DNA from: JABMOV01 sp964344305
GTDB lineage: Bacteria; Fidelibacterota; Marinisomatia; Marinisomatales; JABMOV01
Assembly: GCA_964344305.1 (NCBI GenBank)
Contig: CAYFMT010000020.1
Span: 1 to 31,604 of the forward strand
Direction of reading: 5' to 3'
Length of the DNA stretch: 31,604 bases
A program made the translations under genes and the position numbers. The notes beneath the pieces were generated by a model, which saw nothing but the letters and a program-made list of their open reading frames with translations, did not search any database and was not told where the DNA came from. Positions 17,092 to 24,062 of this stretch are shown in pieces (the stretch's first letter is position 1; every line of letters begins with the position of its first letter).

Positions 17092-17118
17092 GATGCCATC
17101 CTTTTACAGAATGGCATC
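17092..17118 (-). other. Stem-loop between glgP and the large GH13-like gene
   Basis: Perfect 8-bp inverted repeat GATGCCAT/ATGGCATC with an 11-nt loop in the 72-bp gap of the operon. On the coding strand it is followed only by CCTTTT, so it is at best a weak terminator. It could attenuate or process the transcript between glgP and the downstream genes, or stabilise the upstream message. Confidence 0.5.
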
Positions 17119-17151
17119 GATGTGGTTACATATTTGGGTGTTCATGTTATG

Positions 17152-18795
17152 TTAGTAGTACTGTTTCTGATAATCCCGGATCATACGCTGAGCCGTGAAT
17201 TGCACTCCTGTTTTAATGGACTCTCTCATGAGGTTTGCCCATTTCGCCTGATTATCATAATAGGTTGGAAGCACTTCATTTTCCAGTACCTGGTATAAAT
17301 CTTCTGCATCTCTTTCATCGTTCGGTTCGTCCGGGCTTCCAATTGCCCACCCATTTTCTCCATGGCGGCATCCTTCTGCCCACCAGCCATCCAGAATAGA
17401 CAGGTTGGGAATTCCATTTAAGGCGGCTTTCATTCCACTGGTACCGGATGCTTCGTTGGGACGTAATGGTGTATTCAGCCACACATCCACACCTGATGTA
17501 ATGAGTCTACCAAGCCACATATTGTAGTTTTCCAGAAATGTTATTTTCACTTTTCCAAACAAACTGTTCGCATTTTGTACAATTTCACGAATGATGCTTT
17601 TTCCAAGATCATCATTCGGGTGAGCCTTTCCGCTGAACACAATCTGCAGCTGACCCTGTCCCAACCTTATCAACCTGTTCGGATCCCTGAAAATTAGTCG
17701 AGCGCGTTTGTATGAAGCCGCTCTCCTGGCAAATCCAATGGTAAGTGTATCCAGAGATAACGCTTTCTGAGTCTGTGAGTTGGCATAACCAAGAAGATAG
17801 TTTTTCAGGGAATTATGAACAGAAATCATGTCATCGTCCGTTAACGCATCCACCTGTAAGAGCCGCTCGCCATTTTCACGCCATCCGGGCAAACGCTGGT
17901 CAAACAATTCACGCCAGGTTTTGCCAACCCAGTACGGATGATATACACCATTTGTTACATGGCCAATATTGAAATCAGGAAATTGATCCTGTGCCACATC
18001 GCCATGCAATGCAGAGACACCATTGGAACTTCTGCTGAAGTAAAGACCCATTTCTGTCATGTGGTATCGGCTGTTTTTTACCAGTGTGGGCAATTCAAGA
18101 TCTGCCGGGAGAAGTCCATGCAGTAATTTTTCGCATCGTTCCCTTGCGAAGTGATCATGTCCCGCCTCAACGGGAGTATGTGTGGTGAAATGACAATGCT
18201 TTTGAACCGTTTCCCTGTCACCAAACTTCTCCAATAACTCAAGCGTAAGAAAGGAACAGTGTCCTTCATTCATATGATATGTTTTAATATTGGAGTATCC
18301 CAGGGATTCCAGTAATCGAATACCCCCAAATCCAAGGATTGCTTCCTGAAGAATCCGATGATCTTTATCTCCGGAGTACAATCTCAGGGTAATGAGTTTG
18401 TCATCCTCAAAATTCTCTTCTAAATCTGTATCCAGGAAATAGATGGGTATTTCATGACCGTTCAGTCCCTTGTAATTATACTGATAAGCCTGAATCCATA
18501 CATCACGACTTCTGAGAGGAAGTGTGAATTTCCCCGGCAGCTGTTTCAGAAGTGGTTCTGGATCAAATCGTGGATAGGTTTCGGTTTGTTTTCCTTCTTC
18601 ATCCAATCGCTGTTTGAAGTATCCCTCTTTATACATAAGGGTAACGGCGCACATGGGCAGACTTTCATCTGCCGCTGCCTTGATATGATCTCCGGCTAAT
18701 ACACCTAATCCACCACTGTATGTTGGAAGGTTGGATGAGATACCAATTTCTGCACTGAAATATGCAATATGTGTCTTCTTTAAATCTTTTCCCAT
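17152..18795 (-). CDS. glgP: Alpha-glucan (glycogen/maltodextrin) phosphorylase, short type
   Basis: 547-aa GT35 enzyme that releases glucose-1-phosphate from alpha-1,4-glucan ends. The N-terminus IAYFSAEIGISSNLPTYSGG matches the short bacterial/archaeal alpha-glucan phosphorylase group rather than the ~800-aa E. coli type. The pyridoxal-phosphate site is RPNEASGTSGMKAALNG, with Lys456 as the expected Schiff-base lysine. Other family motifs are MNEGHCSF, THTPVEAGHD and HVTNGVYH. Its start overlaps the GH57 gene by 16 bp, implying coupled translation and a functional pair: the glucanotransferase remakes chains that the phosphorylase can attack. I see no regulatory N-terminal extension. Confidence 0.94.
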   Translation of the reverse strand: MGKDLKKTHIAYFSAEIGISSNLPTYSGGLGVLAGDHIKAAADESLPMCAVTLMYKEGYFKQRLDEEGKQTETYPRFDPEPLLKQLPGKFTLPLRSRDVWIQAYQYNYKGLNGHEIPIYFLDTDLEENFEDDKLITLRLYSGDKDHRILQEAILGFGGIRLLESLGYSNIKTYHMNEGHCSFLTLELLEKFGDRETVQKHCHFTTHTPVEAGHDHFARERCEKLLHGLLPADLELPTLVKNSRYHMTEMGLYFSRSSNGVSALHGDVAQDQFPDFNIGHVTNGVYHPYWVGKTWRELFDQRLPGWRENGERLLQVDALTDDDMISVHNSLKNYLLGYANSQTQKALSLDTLTIGFARRAASYKRARLIFRDPNRLIRLGQGQLQIVFSGKAHPNDDLGKSIIREIVQNANSLFGKVKITFLENYNMWLGRLITSGVDVWLNTPLRPNEASGTSGMKAALNGIPNLSILDGWWAEGCRHGENGWAIGSPDEPNDERDAEDLYQVLENEVLPTYYDNQAKWANLMRESIKTGVQFTAQRMIRDYQKQYY

Positions 18796-20879
18796 GGTTC
18801 TACCTTAATAATAATAGTCATCGTCTTTGAATCATTCGGCGGAATAGTTATATCCCAGTAGGGTGTAACAACGGAGCTTTGATATACCTTTTCAAATCCG
18901 GACTCACTCATGGAAACGGTGAATACCGGATATCTCCAAACGCTGGTTTTTTCAGGAAAATGCGTGGTGATCTCGAATTGGTCCCACTCATTAACAATAC
19001 CCACAGATTGGATACCCTGGTCATGGGCCGCAGCATCACAATAGGCGTAGGCTTCTTTTTTGCCATCCACAAGGTAATACCGATCATCGCTGTGTCCACC
19101 CAGCAGGGTGAAGTTCAGTTCGCACCCATAGATACCCGTTATGGTGTCGGAATCCGTATTGGTAAGTGTTACATCTACATGGATTCCCTGCTCTGTCAAT
19201 TGAATTTGTTTTTTTAATCCCAGGGATTGCCCAAAGGCTGTTCCGGAAGCAGACAGTAGAATATCGTTGCCGTTTTGTCCTTCGAAATATCTGGAGTGAA
19301 AATCTCCTTTTTCAGGAATGGATTTTCGCATATCGTCCAGTGTGGTGCTTGAATCCACAAAGTGATCAATAAGAAGACCCCTTGGCATTTCATCCACATG
19401 CAGGAAATTCTCTAATCCAGTTTCCTTTGCCAGGACAATATCATGTATAGACCCATCCGTGGAAGCTTCCGTCCGTGCCTGTTTTACCCGGGAATGATAA
19501 CTTTCTGCGTACCGCTTCATGGTGTTTGCTAGATTGAAGTGTGCCGGAAGGAAATCCAGCTCCCGGATCTGTGCCCCCCGTTCTGATACCATAACTTTCA
19601 GGGTTGGGCTCTGGAGGGTGAATTCATTTCCGCCATCCAGATCGATATCCTGAAATGAACCAATCTGTGGGGAAGTAAGAGAATCCAATGCTGTCTCAGC
19701 TCTTAGTAAATGATAGAAAATTGCATGGCGAAGATGTGGCAGGTACAGGCCGCCAAACACACCGTGCCAGTATGCACAATTGCATTGGGCTTTCCACAAA
19801 TCGTCGCGTATTGCGGTTAGTTTATCATTGGATATTCCACCGGATGCTTCAACAACATTCAATCTGTCTGATACCTGCACCATGCGTTTTTGCATCCAGT
19901 TGGATTCATCATAAAGTGATTGAAAATTTCTCCATGTGCCCCCTCGAAGGAATGGACGAAGTTTCTCAATATCTCCGTCTTTTTCTACAGAATGAATCAG
20001 GTTGGAGAATCGTTCACCTTTTTCTGCCGGGAGGGTCCACTCGCTCATTTCAAAATAGCTTACCGTGGGCAAATAAACTCGGCCGCGGGGTTTTTGGCTG
20101 TGGAAATAATCCTTAAATGTTGTTGTTTTTAACCAATCCTGGTTTTCTGACAGTGCTGTGAAAAATCGCTCCAACCATCGATCCTTCGTGAAACAGCGTT
20201 CGTAAGTTCCGGGCCAGATACCAAATTTTTCACCATCATCCGCCATGACAATCACATTGGATCCATCTTCGGTCCTCATGGTTCGCAGGTATTCGATGGT
20301 TTCTTCCGGCTCCTTGAACGGCATCATGTATCTCAATTGCTGGCTGATGGGAAAAACCCCCACCGGAAAACCCTGTTCCTCCGTCATGAAGTAGCCTGTG
20401 AGTTCATCCCTGGATTTCCCCGCAGAAAGAAAATGGAAATCATCCACCGTAATATAGCGAATATCTGATTCAGACAAACTCCTGCTTAGATGGGGTTCCC
20501 ATACACGCTCCGTCAACCAGAGTCCCTGGGGATCATAGTGAAACCTGTTCTTAATGTATTGATTCATTTTCTGAATCTGTCCTCGCTTGTCCCTGTCGGG
20601 AATGATAGCCAGGACCGGTTCGTAGTACCCTGCTGAAATAACCTCCAGTTTTCCTTTCTTAACGAGCGCAGCTACTCGATCCAGGTATTCTGGATGGTGG
20701 TCTTCCAGCCAGTCCAGCAGGCATCCGCTGAAGTGGATAGAGAGTGACAGGTCTTGAAAGGTTTCGTAGACATCAATAAAAGGTTTGTAGCTTTTCTGAA
20801 ACGCCTCTTCAAACACAAAATCGAAGTTACCAATAGGTTGGTGATTGTGTATTCCAAAAATAAACTGGACCGATGACAC
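18780..20879 (-). CDS. GH57 4-alpha-glucanotransferase
   Basis: 699-aa family GH57 enzyme. The five GH57 regions are seen: HNHQP (11-15), GCLLDWL (52-58), WLTERVWEP with Glu124, MADDGEKFGIWP with Asp214 or Asp215, and EMSEWTLP. Glu124 and Asp214 align in position and context with the catalytic pair of Thermococcus litoralis 4-alpha-glucanotransferase (Glu123, Asp214). The ~660-700 aa length and a beta-rich C-terminal half also fit that enzyme. It should transfer maltodextrin segments between chains in the cytoplasm. The HNHQP start argues against the GH57 branching-enzyme subgroup. The start codon is GTG at 20879, with GGGAG 5 nt upstream. It overlaps glgP and follows the small first gene by 32 bp. 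Confidence 0.92.
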   Translation of the reverse strand: MSSVQFIFGIHNHQPIGNFDFVFEEAFQKSYKPFIDVYETFQDLSLSIHFSGCLLDWLEDHHPEYLDRVAALVKKGKLEVISAGYYEPVLAIIPDRDKRGQIQKMNQYIKNRFHYDPQGLWLTERVWEPHLSRSLSESDIRYITVDDFHFLSAGKSRDELTGYFMTEEQGFPVGVFPISQQLRYMMPFKEPEETIEYLRTMRTEDGSNVIVMADDGEKFGIWPGTYERCFTKDRWLERFFTALSENQDWLKTTTFKDYFHSQKPRGRVYLPTVSYFEMSEWTLPAEKGERFSNLIHSVEKDGDIEKLRPFLRGGTWRNFQSLYDESNWMQKRMVQVSDRLNVVEASGGISNDKLTAIRDDLWKAQCNCAYWHGVFGGLYLPHLRHAIFYHLLRAETALDSLTSPQIGSFQDIDLDGGNEFTLQSPTLKVMVSERGAQIRELDFLPAHFNLANTMKRYAESYHSRVKQARTEASTDGSIHDIVLAKETGLENFLHVDEMPRGLLIDHFVDSSTTLDDMRKSIPEKGDFHSRYFEGQNGNDILLSASGTAFGQSLGLKKQIQLTEQGIHVDVTLTNTDSDTITGIYGCELNFTLLGGHSDDRYYLVDGKKEAYAYCDAAAHDQGIQSVGIVNEWDQFEITTHFPEKTSVWRYPVFTVSMSESGFEKVYQSSVVTPYWDITIPPNDSKTMTIIIKVEPWEKI

Positions 20880-20911
20880 GGGATCTCCCTGTATGGTTAT
20901 AAGTGGATTAG

Positions 20912-21079
20912 TTATCTTTCTGTGAGCCGATGGATTTCTTCTTGTGAGACATCCATGGTTTGGCTGCGTCCGTCAATATGTTCACGGTACAAGCGAATTT
21001 TATCATTTACGATTTCAGCCACGGTCCAATCGTACTGGTTTATGGTAATAATATCCCCCGGGCTGTAGGTTATATCCAT
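20912..21079 (-). CDS. Small hypothetical protein, first gene of the glycogen operon
   Basis: 55-aa protein of unknown function. The sequence begins MDITYSPGDIITINQYDWTV and is mostly alternating beta-type residues followed by an acidic/charged tail ending EEIHRLTER. The pattern (PGDxI..., then VAEIVNDKIRLY) resembles small SH3/KOW-like beta barrels, but I do not recognise the family. I choose the ATG at 21079; a TTG at 21097 would add six residues but has no ribosome site. It lies just after the palindromic putative operator and 32 bp before the GH57 gene, so it is probably co-transcribed. A role as a small accessory or regulatory factor for glucan enzymes is only a guess from position. Confidence 0.6.
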   Translation of the reverse strand: MDITYSPGDIITINQYDWTVAEIVNDKIRLYREHIDGRSQTMDVSQEEIHRLTER

Positions 21080-21113
21080 CTGTTTTCTTTGTTCCAAATG
21101 TTCGTGTGATCTG

Positions 21114-21136
21114 TTAGTAACTCACAAATGAGTGAC
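21114..21136. promoter_or_regulatory. Second copy of the palindromic putative operator
   Basis: TTAGTAACTCA-CAAA-TGAGTGAC, the same arms and spacing as the palindrome at 2623-2654. It lies about 35 bp upstream of the first gene of the long minus-strand glycogen operon. On that strand an AT-rich promoter-like stretch (TTGATT near 21165, A/T-rich to about 21140) lies just upstream, so a bound regulator would sit around or just after the transcription start. Function is inferred from recurrence. Confidence 0.6.
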
Positions 21137-21239
21137 GATGAATTTCTAACGATAAAAAGTCGAAATCAAGTCTTGTTTATTGGCGAAAAAGCACGTGAAG
21201 GATCAACACAATTTCAGGAGAATTTTGGAAGCAAATCTA

Positions 21240-21695
21240 TTATAGGCTTCCTTCAAAACCCAATTGGCGCCATGCCTCATACATGACAATACCCACCGAG
21301 TTAGCAAGATTCAGGCTTCTGCTCCCGGGCTGCATGGGTATTCGAATCTGTGGAAATCGTGTCCGTATCGGTTCAGGAAGTCCCCGTGTTTCAGGTCCAA
21401 ACAACAGTGTGTCACCCGCTTGATAGTCAATGGATGTATAACCAACCTCTCCTTTTGTGGTAATTGAAAATACCCTTGTTGGTGAGAGGGTCATTACAAA
21501 CGTATCGAAATCTGAGTGAACATGAATGGTGGCATCTGCAAGATAATCCAATCCAGCGCGTCTCAGCTGTTTCTCATCCATGGAAAACCCAAGAGGCTCG
21601 ATCAGGTGTAATTCAAAACCAGTGTTGGCACACAATCGAATGATGTTTCCCGTGTTGGGTGGAATCTCGGGTTCATAGAGAGCAATGTTGAGCAT
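21240..21695 (-). CDS. trmL: tRNA (cytidine(34)-2'-O)-methyltransferase
   Basis: 151-aa SPOUT-class RNA methyltransferase, normal length for TrmL, which methylates the wobble nucleotide 34 of tRNA-Leu isoacceptors using S-adenosylmethionine. The N-terminus MLNIALYEPEIPPNTGNIIR and the C-terminal knot motifs LLFGPETRGLP and RSLNLANSVGIVMYEAWRQ are characteristic. It lies on the same strand as gpmI and upstream of the glycogen operon, but is separated from each by more than 130 bp, so it probably has its own promoter. I see no clear terminator after it. Confidence 0.94.
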   Translation of the reverse strand: MLNIALYEPEIPPNTGNIIRLCANTGFELHLIEPLGFSMDEKQLRRAGLDYLADATIHVHSDFDTFVMTLSPTRVFSITTKGEVGYTSIDYQAGDTLLFGPETRGLPEPIRTRFPQIRIPMQPGSRSLNLANSVGIVMYEAWRQLGFEGSL

Positions 21696-21751
21696 AATTA
21701 AGATGATAAGTTTTAAGTATTAAGTGACATGTGTTAAGGTGTGAATGTAAT

Positions 21752-21807
21752 AAAGTGTTAAAGTGTTAAAGTGTTAGAGTGTTAGAGTGTTAGAGTGTTA
21801 ATGTGTT
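21752..21807. repeat. Seven-copy 8-bp tandem repeat
   Basis: Units read AAAGTGTT three times, AGAGTGTT three times, then AATGTGTT once, without gaps. It lies in the 155-bp gap between gpmI and trmL, close to the trmL start on the minus strand. A related, more degenerate stretch continues to its left (about 21720-21751). The block structure suggests replication slippage. Confidence 0.9.
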
Positions 21808-21850
21808 CAAGGGAAGAGGATAATAAATCTGTGTTCTTATCACCTGGTCC

Positions 21851-23494
21851 CTATTTCCTTGCCCCCGAGTTTATACGAATGATTGATTCATCATAACCTG
21901 CTGGTTTTTCATATCCCAGGAGATTGCACACGGTAGCAGCAATATGAGTCAAGCCCCCCTGTAAATCCGTTTTCACGCTGTACTCATTATTATACAGCGG
22001 GTCGTTTATAATAAATGGAACTGGATTCAGTGTATGGGAAGTTTTGGGTATTTTTTCCCCATTCTTTATTGAAAACATATCTTCTACATTTCCATGGTCG
22101 GCAGTTATAATTGCGATACCATCCAGAGCATCTATTGCCTCCAGCAGTTGGCCCACGCAGTTATCCACTGCTTCCATGGCATCTATGGCCGCTTCCATAT
22201 TTCCCGTATGACCAACCATATCTCCATTGGCAAAATTGAGTCGACCAAATCGGTATTTTCCAGAATTCAGGAGATCAATTGTTTTGTCTGTAATCTCCTG
22301 TGCTTTCATTTTTGGTGCTTTGTCAAACTCAATCCGATCTGATGGAATTTCAATATATGTTTCCAGGGATTCCGATATGTAGTCAGACTTATTCCCATTC
22401 CAGAAATAGGTCACATGGCCATATTTCTGAGTTTCAGAGATAGCAAAGGATGGAACCTTTTCCTCACACAGATATTCGCTCAGTGTTTTGTCAATCATCG
22501 GCGGTGATACGAGGTATTGCTTTGGTATCTGTAAATCCCCGTCATATTGCATCATGCCACAATAAAAAACATCTGGAATCCTGACGCGGTCAAAATGCTC
22601 AAAAGTTTCCTGTTCAAACGCCTGTGATATTTCAATGGCACGATCCCCGCGGAAGTTAAAAAAGATAACCCCATCCCCGTCCTGGATGGTTCCATTAGGA
22701 TTTCCCGCTTCATCCGTCACAACAAAAGGATCCAGGTATTGATCGCTTATGGTTTTATCTTCTGAATAAAATGTGGTAATGGCATCAGAAGCTGAAGGAA
22801 ACAATCTCCCCTCACCCAGCACATGAGCATACCAGCCCGTCTTCACGATATTCCAATCGGCATTGTACCGATCCATGGTCACCTTCATCCTTCCGCCACC
22901 GGATGCAATTCTATAATCCACATTTTTCTCTGCATTTAATTCCCCAAGAAACACTTCCAGTTGACTGGTGTAGGTAATAGCGGACCGATCCAGAACATCC
23001 CTGCCATCTGCCAGCATGTGGACCCTCACACGTTTAATTCCTTCAGTGGCACACTGCTTGAGCATATCCAGTAGATGGTCTATGTGAGAATGAACATTTC
23101 CATCGGACAATAGACCTAAAAAGTGAACTGTATGACCATTTTTACCGATACCTGCAATCTTTTTCCAGGTATCAGATGCATACATGTTTCTGCTTTCAAT
23201 GGCTTCGTTCACAAGGGTTGCCCCCTGACTGATGACACGTCCTGCTCCCAGTGCATTGTGTCCCACTTCGCTGTTCCCCATATCCCCATCAGATGGAAGA
23301 CCCACAGCCGTGCCGTGAGCTTTCAGCTCCGTGTAGAGATCGGATTTGAACAATCTGTCGAGGTGGGGTGTTTTTGCTTCATGGAGGGCATTTCCTTCTG
23401 TCACATCCGTTATACCAACCCCATCCATTATAATTAGAAGGAGGGGTCCTTTTCGCCCTGAAAAATTCTCCAGTTTTTGCAGTTTCAAGCTCAC
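21851..23494 (-). CDS. gpmI: 2,3-bisphosphoglycerate-independent phosphoglycerate mutase
   Basis: 547-aa glycolytic enzyme interconverting 3- and 2-phosphoglycerate, of the alkaline phosphatase superfamily. It has the N-terminal metal site LLLIIMDGVG (Asp24), the phosphoserine motif GDMGNSEVGHN with Ser75, DGRDV, ASGGGRMKVTMDRY, and the C-terminal metal motif ITADHGNVEDM followed by SHTLNPVPFI. Length is slightly above the usual ~510-515. It is monocistronic as far as can be seen and is transcribed toward trmL. It provides lower-glycolysis flux for sugars released by the neighbouring glycogen genes, though physical linkage need not mean co-regulation. Confidence 0.95.
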   Translation of the reverse strand: MSLKLQKLENFSGRKGPLLLIIMDGVGITDVTEGNALHEAKTPHLDRLFKSDLYTELKAHGTAVGLPSDGDMGNSEVGHNALGAGRVISQGATLVNEAIESRNMYASDTWKKIAGIGKNGHTVHFLGLLSDGNVHSHIDHLLDMLKQCATEGIKRVRVHMLADGRDVLDRSAITYTSQLEVFLGELNAEKNVDYRIASGGGRMKVTMDRYNADWNIVKTGWYAHVLGEGRLFPSASDAITTFYSEDKTISDQYLDPFVVTDEAGNPNGTIQDGDGVIFFNFRGDRAIEISQAFEQETFEHFDRVRIPDVFYCGMMQYDGDLQIPKQYLVSPPMIDKTLSEYLCEEKVPSFAISETQKYGHVTYFWNGNKSDYISESLETYIEIPSDRIEFDKAPKMKAQEITDKTIDLLNSGKYRFGRLNFANGDMVGHTGNMEAAIDAMEAVDNCVGQLLEAIDALDGIAIITADHGNVEDMFSIKNGEKIPKTSHTLNPVPFIINDPLYNNEYSVKTDLQGGLTHIAATVCNLLGYEKPAGYDESIIRINSGARK

Positions 23495-23533
23495 GTGTGT
23501 TTCCTTTTGGGATAAAAATTGATGTGGAAATTA

Positions 23534-23565
23534 CAGGGGCCAGGGGCTCGGGACTAGGGATTAGG
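23534..23565. repeat. G-rich dispersed intergenic repeat fragment
   Basis: The segment reads as repeated AGGGGC/GGGACTAGGG/ATTAGG words. Its reverse complement (CCTAATCCCTAGTCCCGAG) resembles the C-rich stretch at 25726-25790, which contains CCCCTAGTCCCTATCCCC. It is probably part of a dispersed low-complexity intergenic family in this genome. Confidence 0.5.
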
Positions 23566-23578
23566 AATCATGTCCCCT

Positions 23579-23603
23579 CGTTTCGTTGCTCCGCTACGAA
23601 ACG
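23579..23603. repeat. REP-like hairpin
   Basis: Perfect 8-bp stem CGTTTCGT/ACGAAACG with the 9-nt loop TGCTCCGCT, between gpmI and the next plus-strand gene. No T-run follows on either strand, so it is better viewed as a REP-like or cruciform-forming element than as a terminator. Confidence 0.55.
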
Positions 23604-23658
23604 TATTTAATTGCACTAAAGCATATTGTCCAGTATAGGATTTTCTCTAATTTTTCTT

Positions 23659-23979
23659 ATGAAAAAGTATTATGTATATGTGATTGAGCTGGAGCGTGAT
23701 GTAACCAGGCATCGGAAATTCCGGGAGAAGAATCCCAGATACATTCCAGGGAATGGGTGTGTCTATGTGGGACAATCAACGCGGAAACCCCACATTCGCT
23801 TCGAGCAGCACAAGGAAGGGTACAAAGCCAATAAATTTGCTAAGCTGTACGGAATCAAATTGAGGCCCGACCTTTATGAAAAATACAATCCCATTCCCAC
23901 CCGAAAAGACGCTGAAGAACTTGAGGCCATGCTGGCAGAAGCATTGCGAAAAAAAGGAATGGGAGTCTGGTATAATTAA
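23659..23979 (+). CDS. Small GIY-YIG-like protein
   Basis: 106-aa protein that starts MKKYYVYVIELE and continues with GCVYVGQSTRKPHIRFEQHKEG. The pairing of a YVYVIEL strand with a YVGQS strand and the later RFxQHKxGxKANKFAKLYG pattern resemble the GIY-YIG nuclease fold, whose members cut DNA in repair, restriction or mobile elements. The match is by eye and the first motif is not a clean GIY. A long insert (HRKFREKNPRYIPGNG) separates the two strands. The ATG at 23659 is preferred; an upstream TTG at 23626 would add residues unlike the fold. No strong ribosome site is seen. It converges with the Lgt-like gene. Confidence 0.6.
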   Translation: MKKYYVYVIELERDVTRHRKFREKNPRYIPGNGCVYVGQSTRKPHIRFEQHKEGYKANKFAKLYGIKLRPDLYEKYNPIPTRKDAEELEAMLAEALRKKGMGVWYN

Positions 23980-24062
23980 TCCAAAGTATTGGTATGATCA
24001 TTTAATTTGATATACAAATGAGAATCCCAACCCTGCAGTGGGTCCATCAAGGGGTGGAAGTA

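Noticed and set aside
18780..20879. GH57 gene as a glycogen branching enzyme
   Set aside because: The HNHQP start, Glu124/Asp214 context and ~700-aa length match the 4-alpha-glucanotransferase group better than GH57 branching enzymes.
21752..21807. Possible CRISPR-like array
   Set aside because: The units are 8 bp with no spacers and no cas genes; it is a simple tandem repeat.
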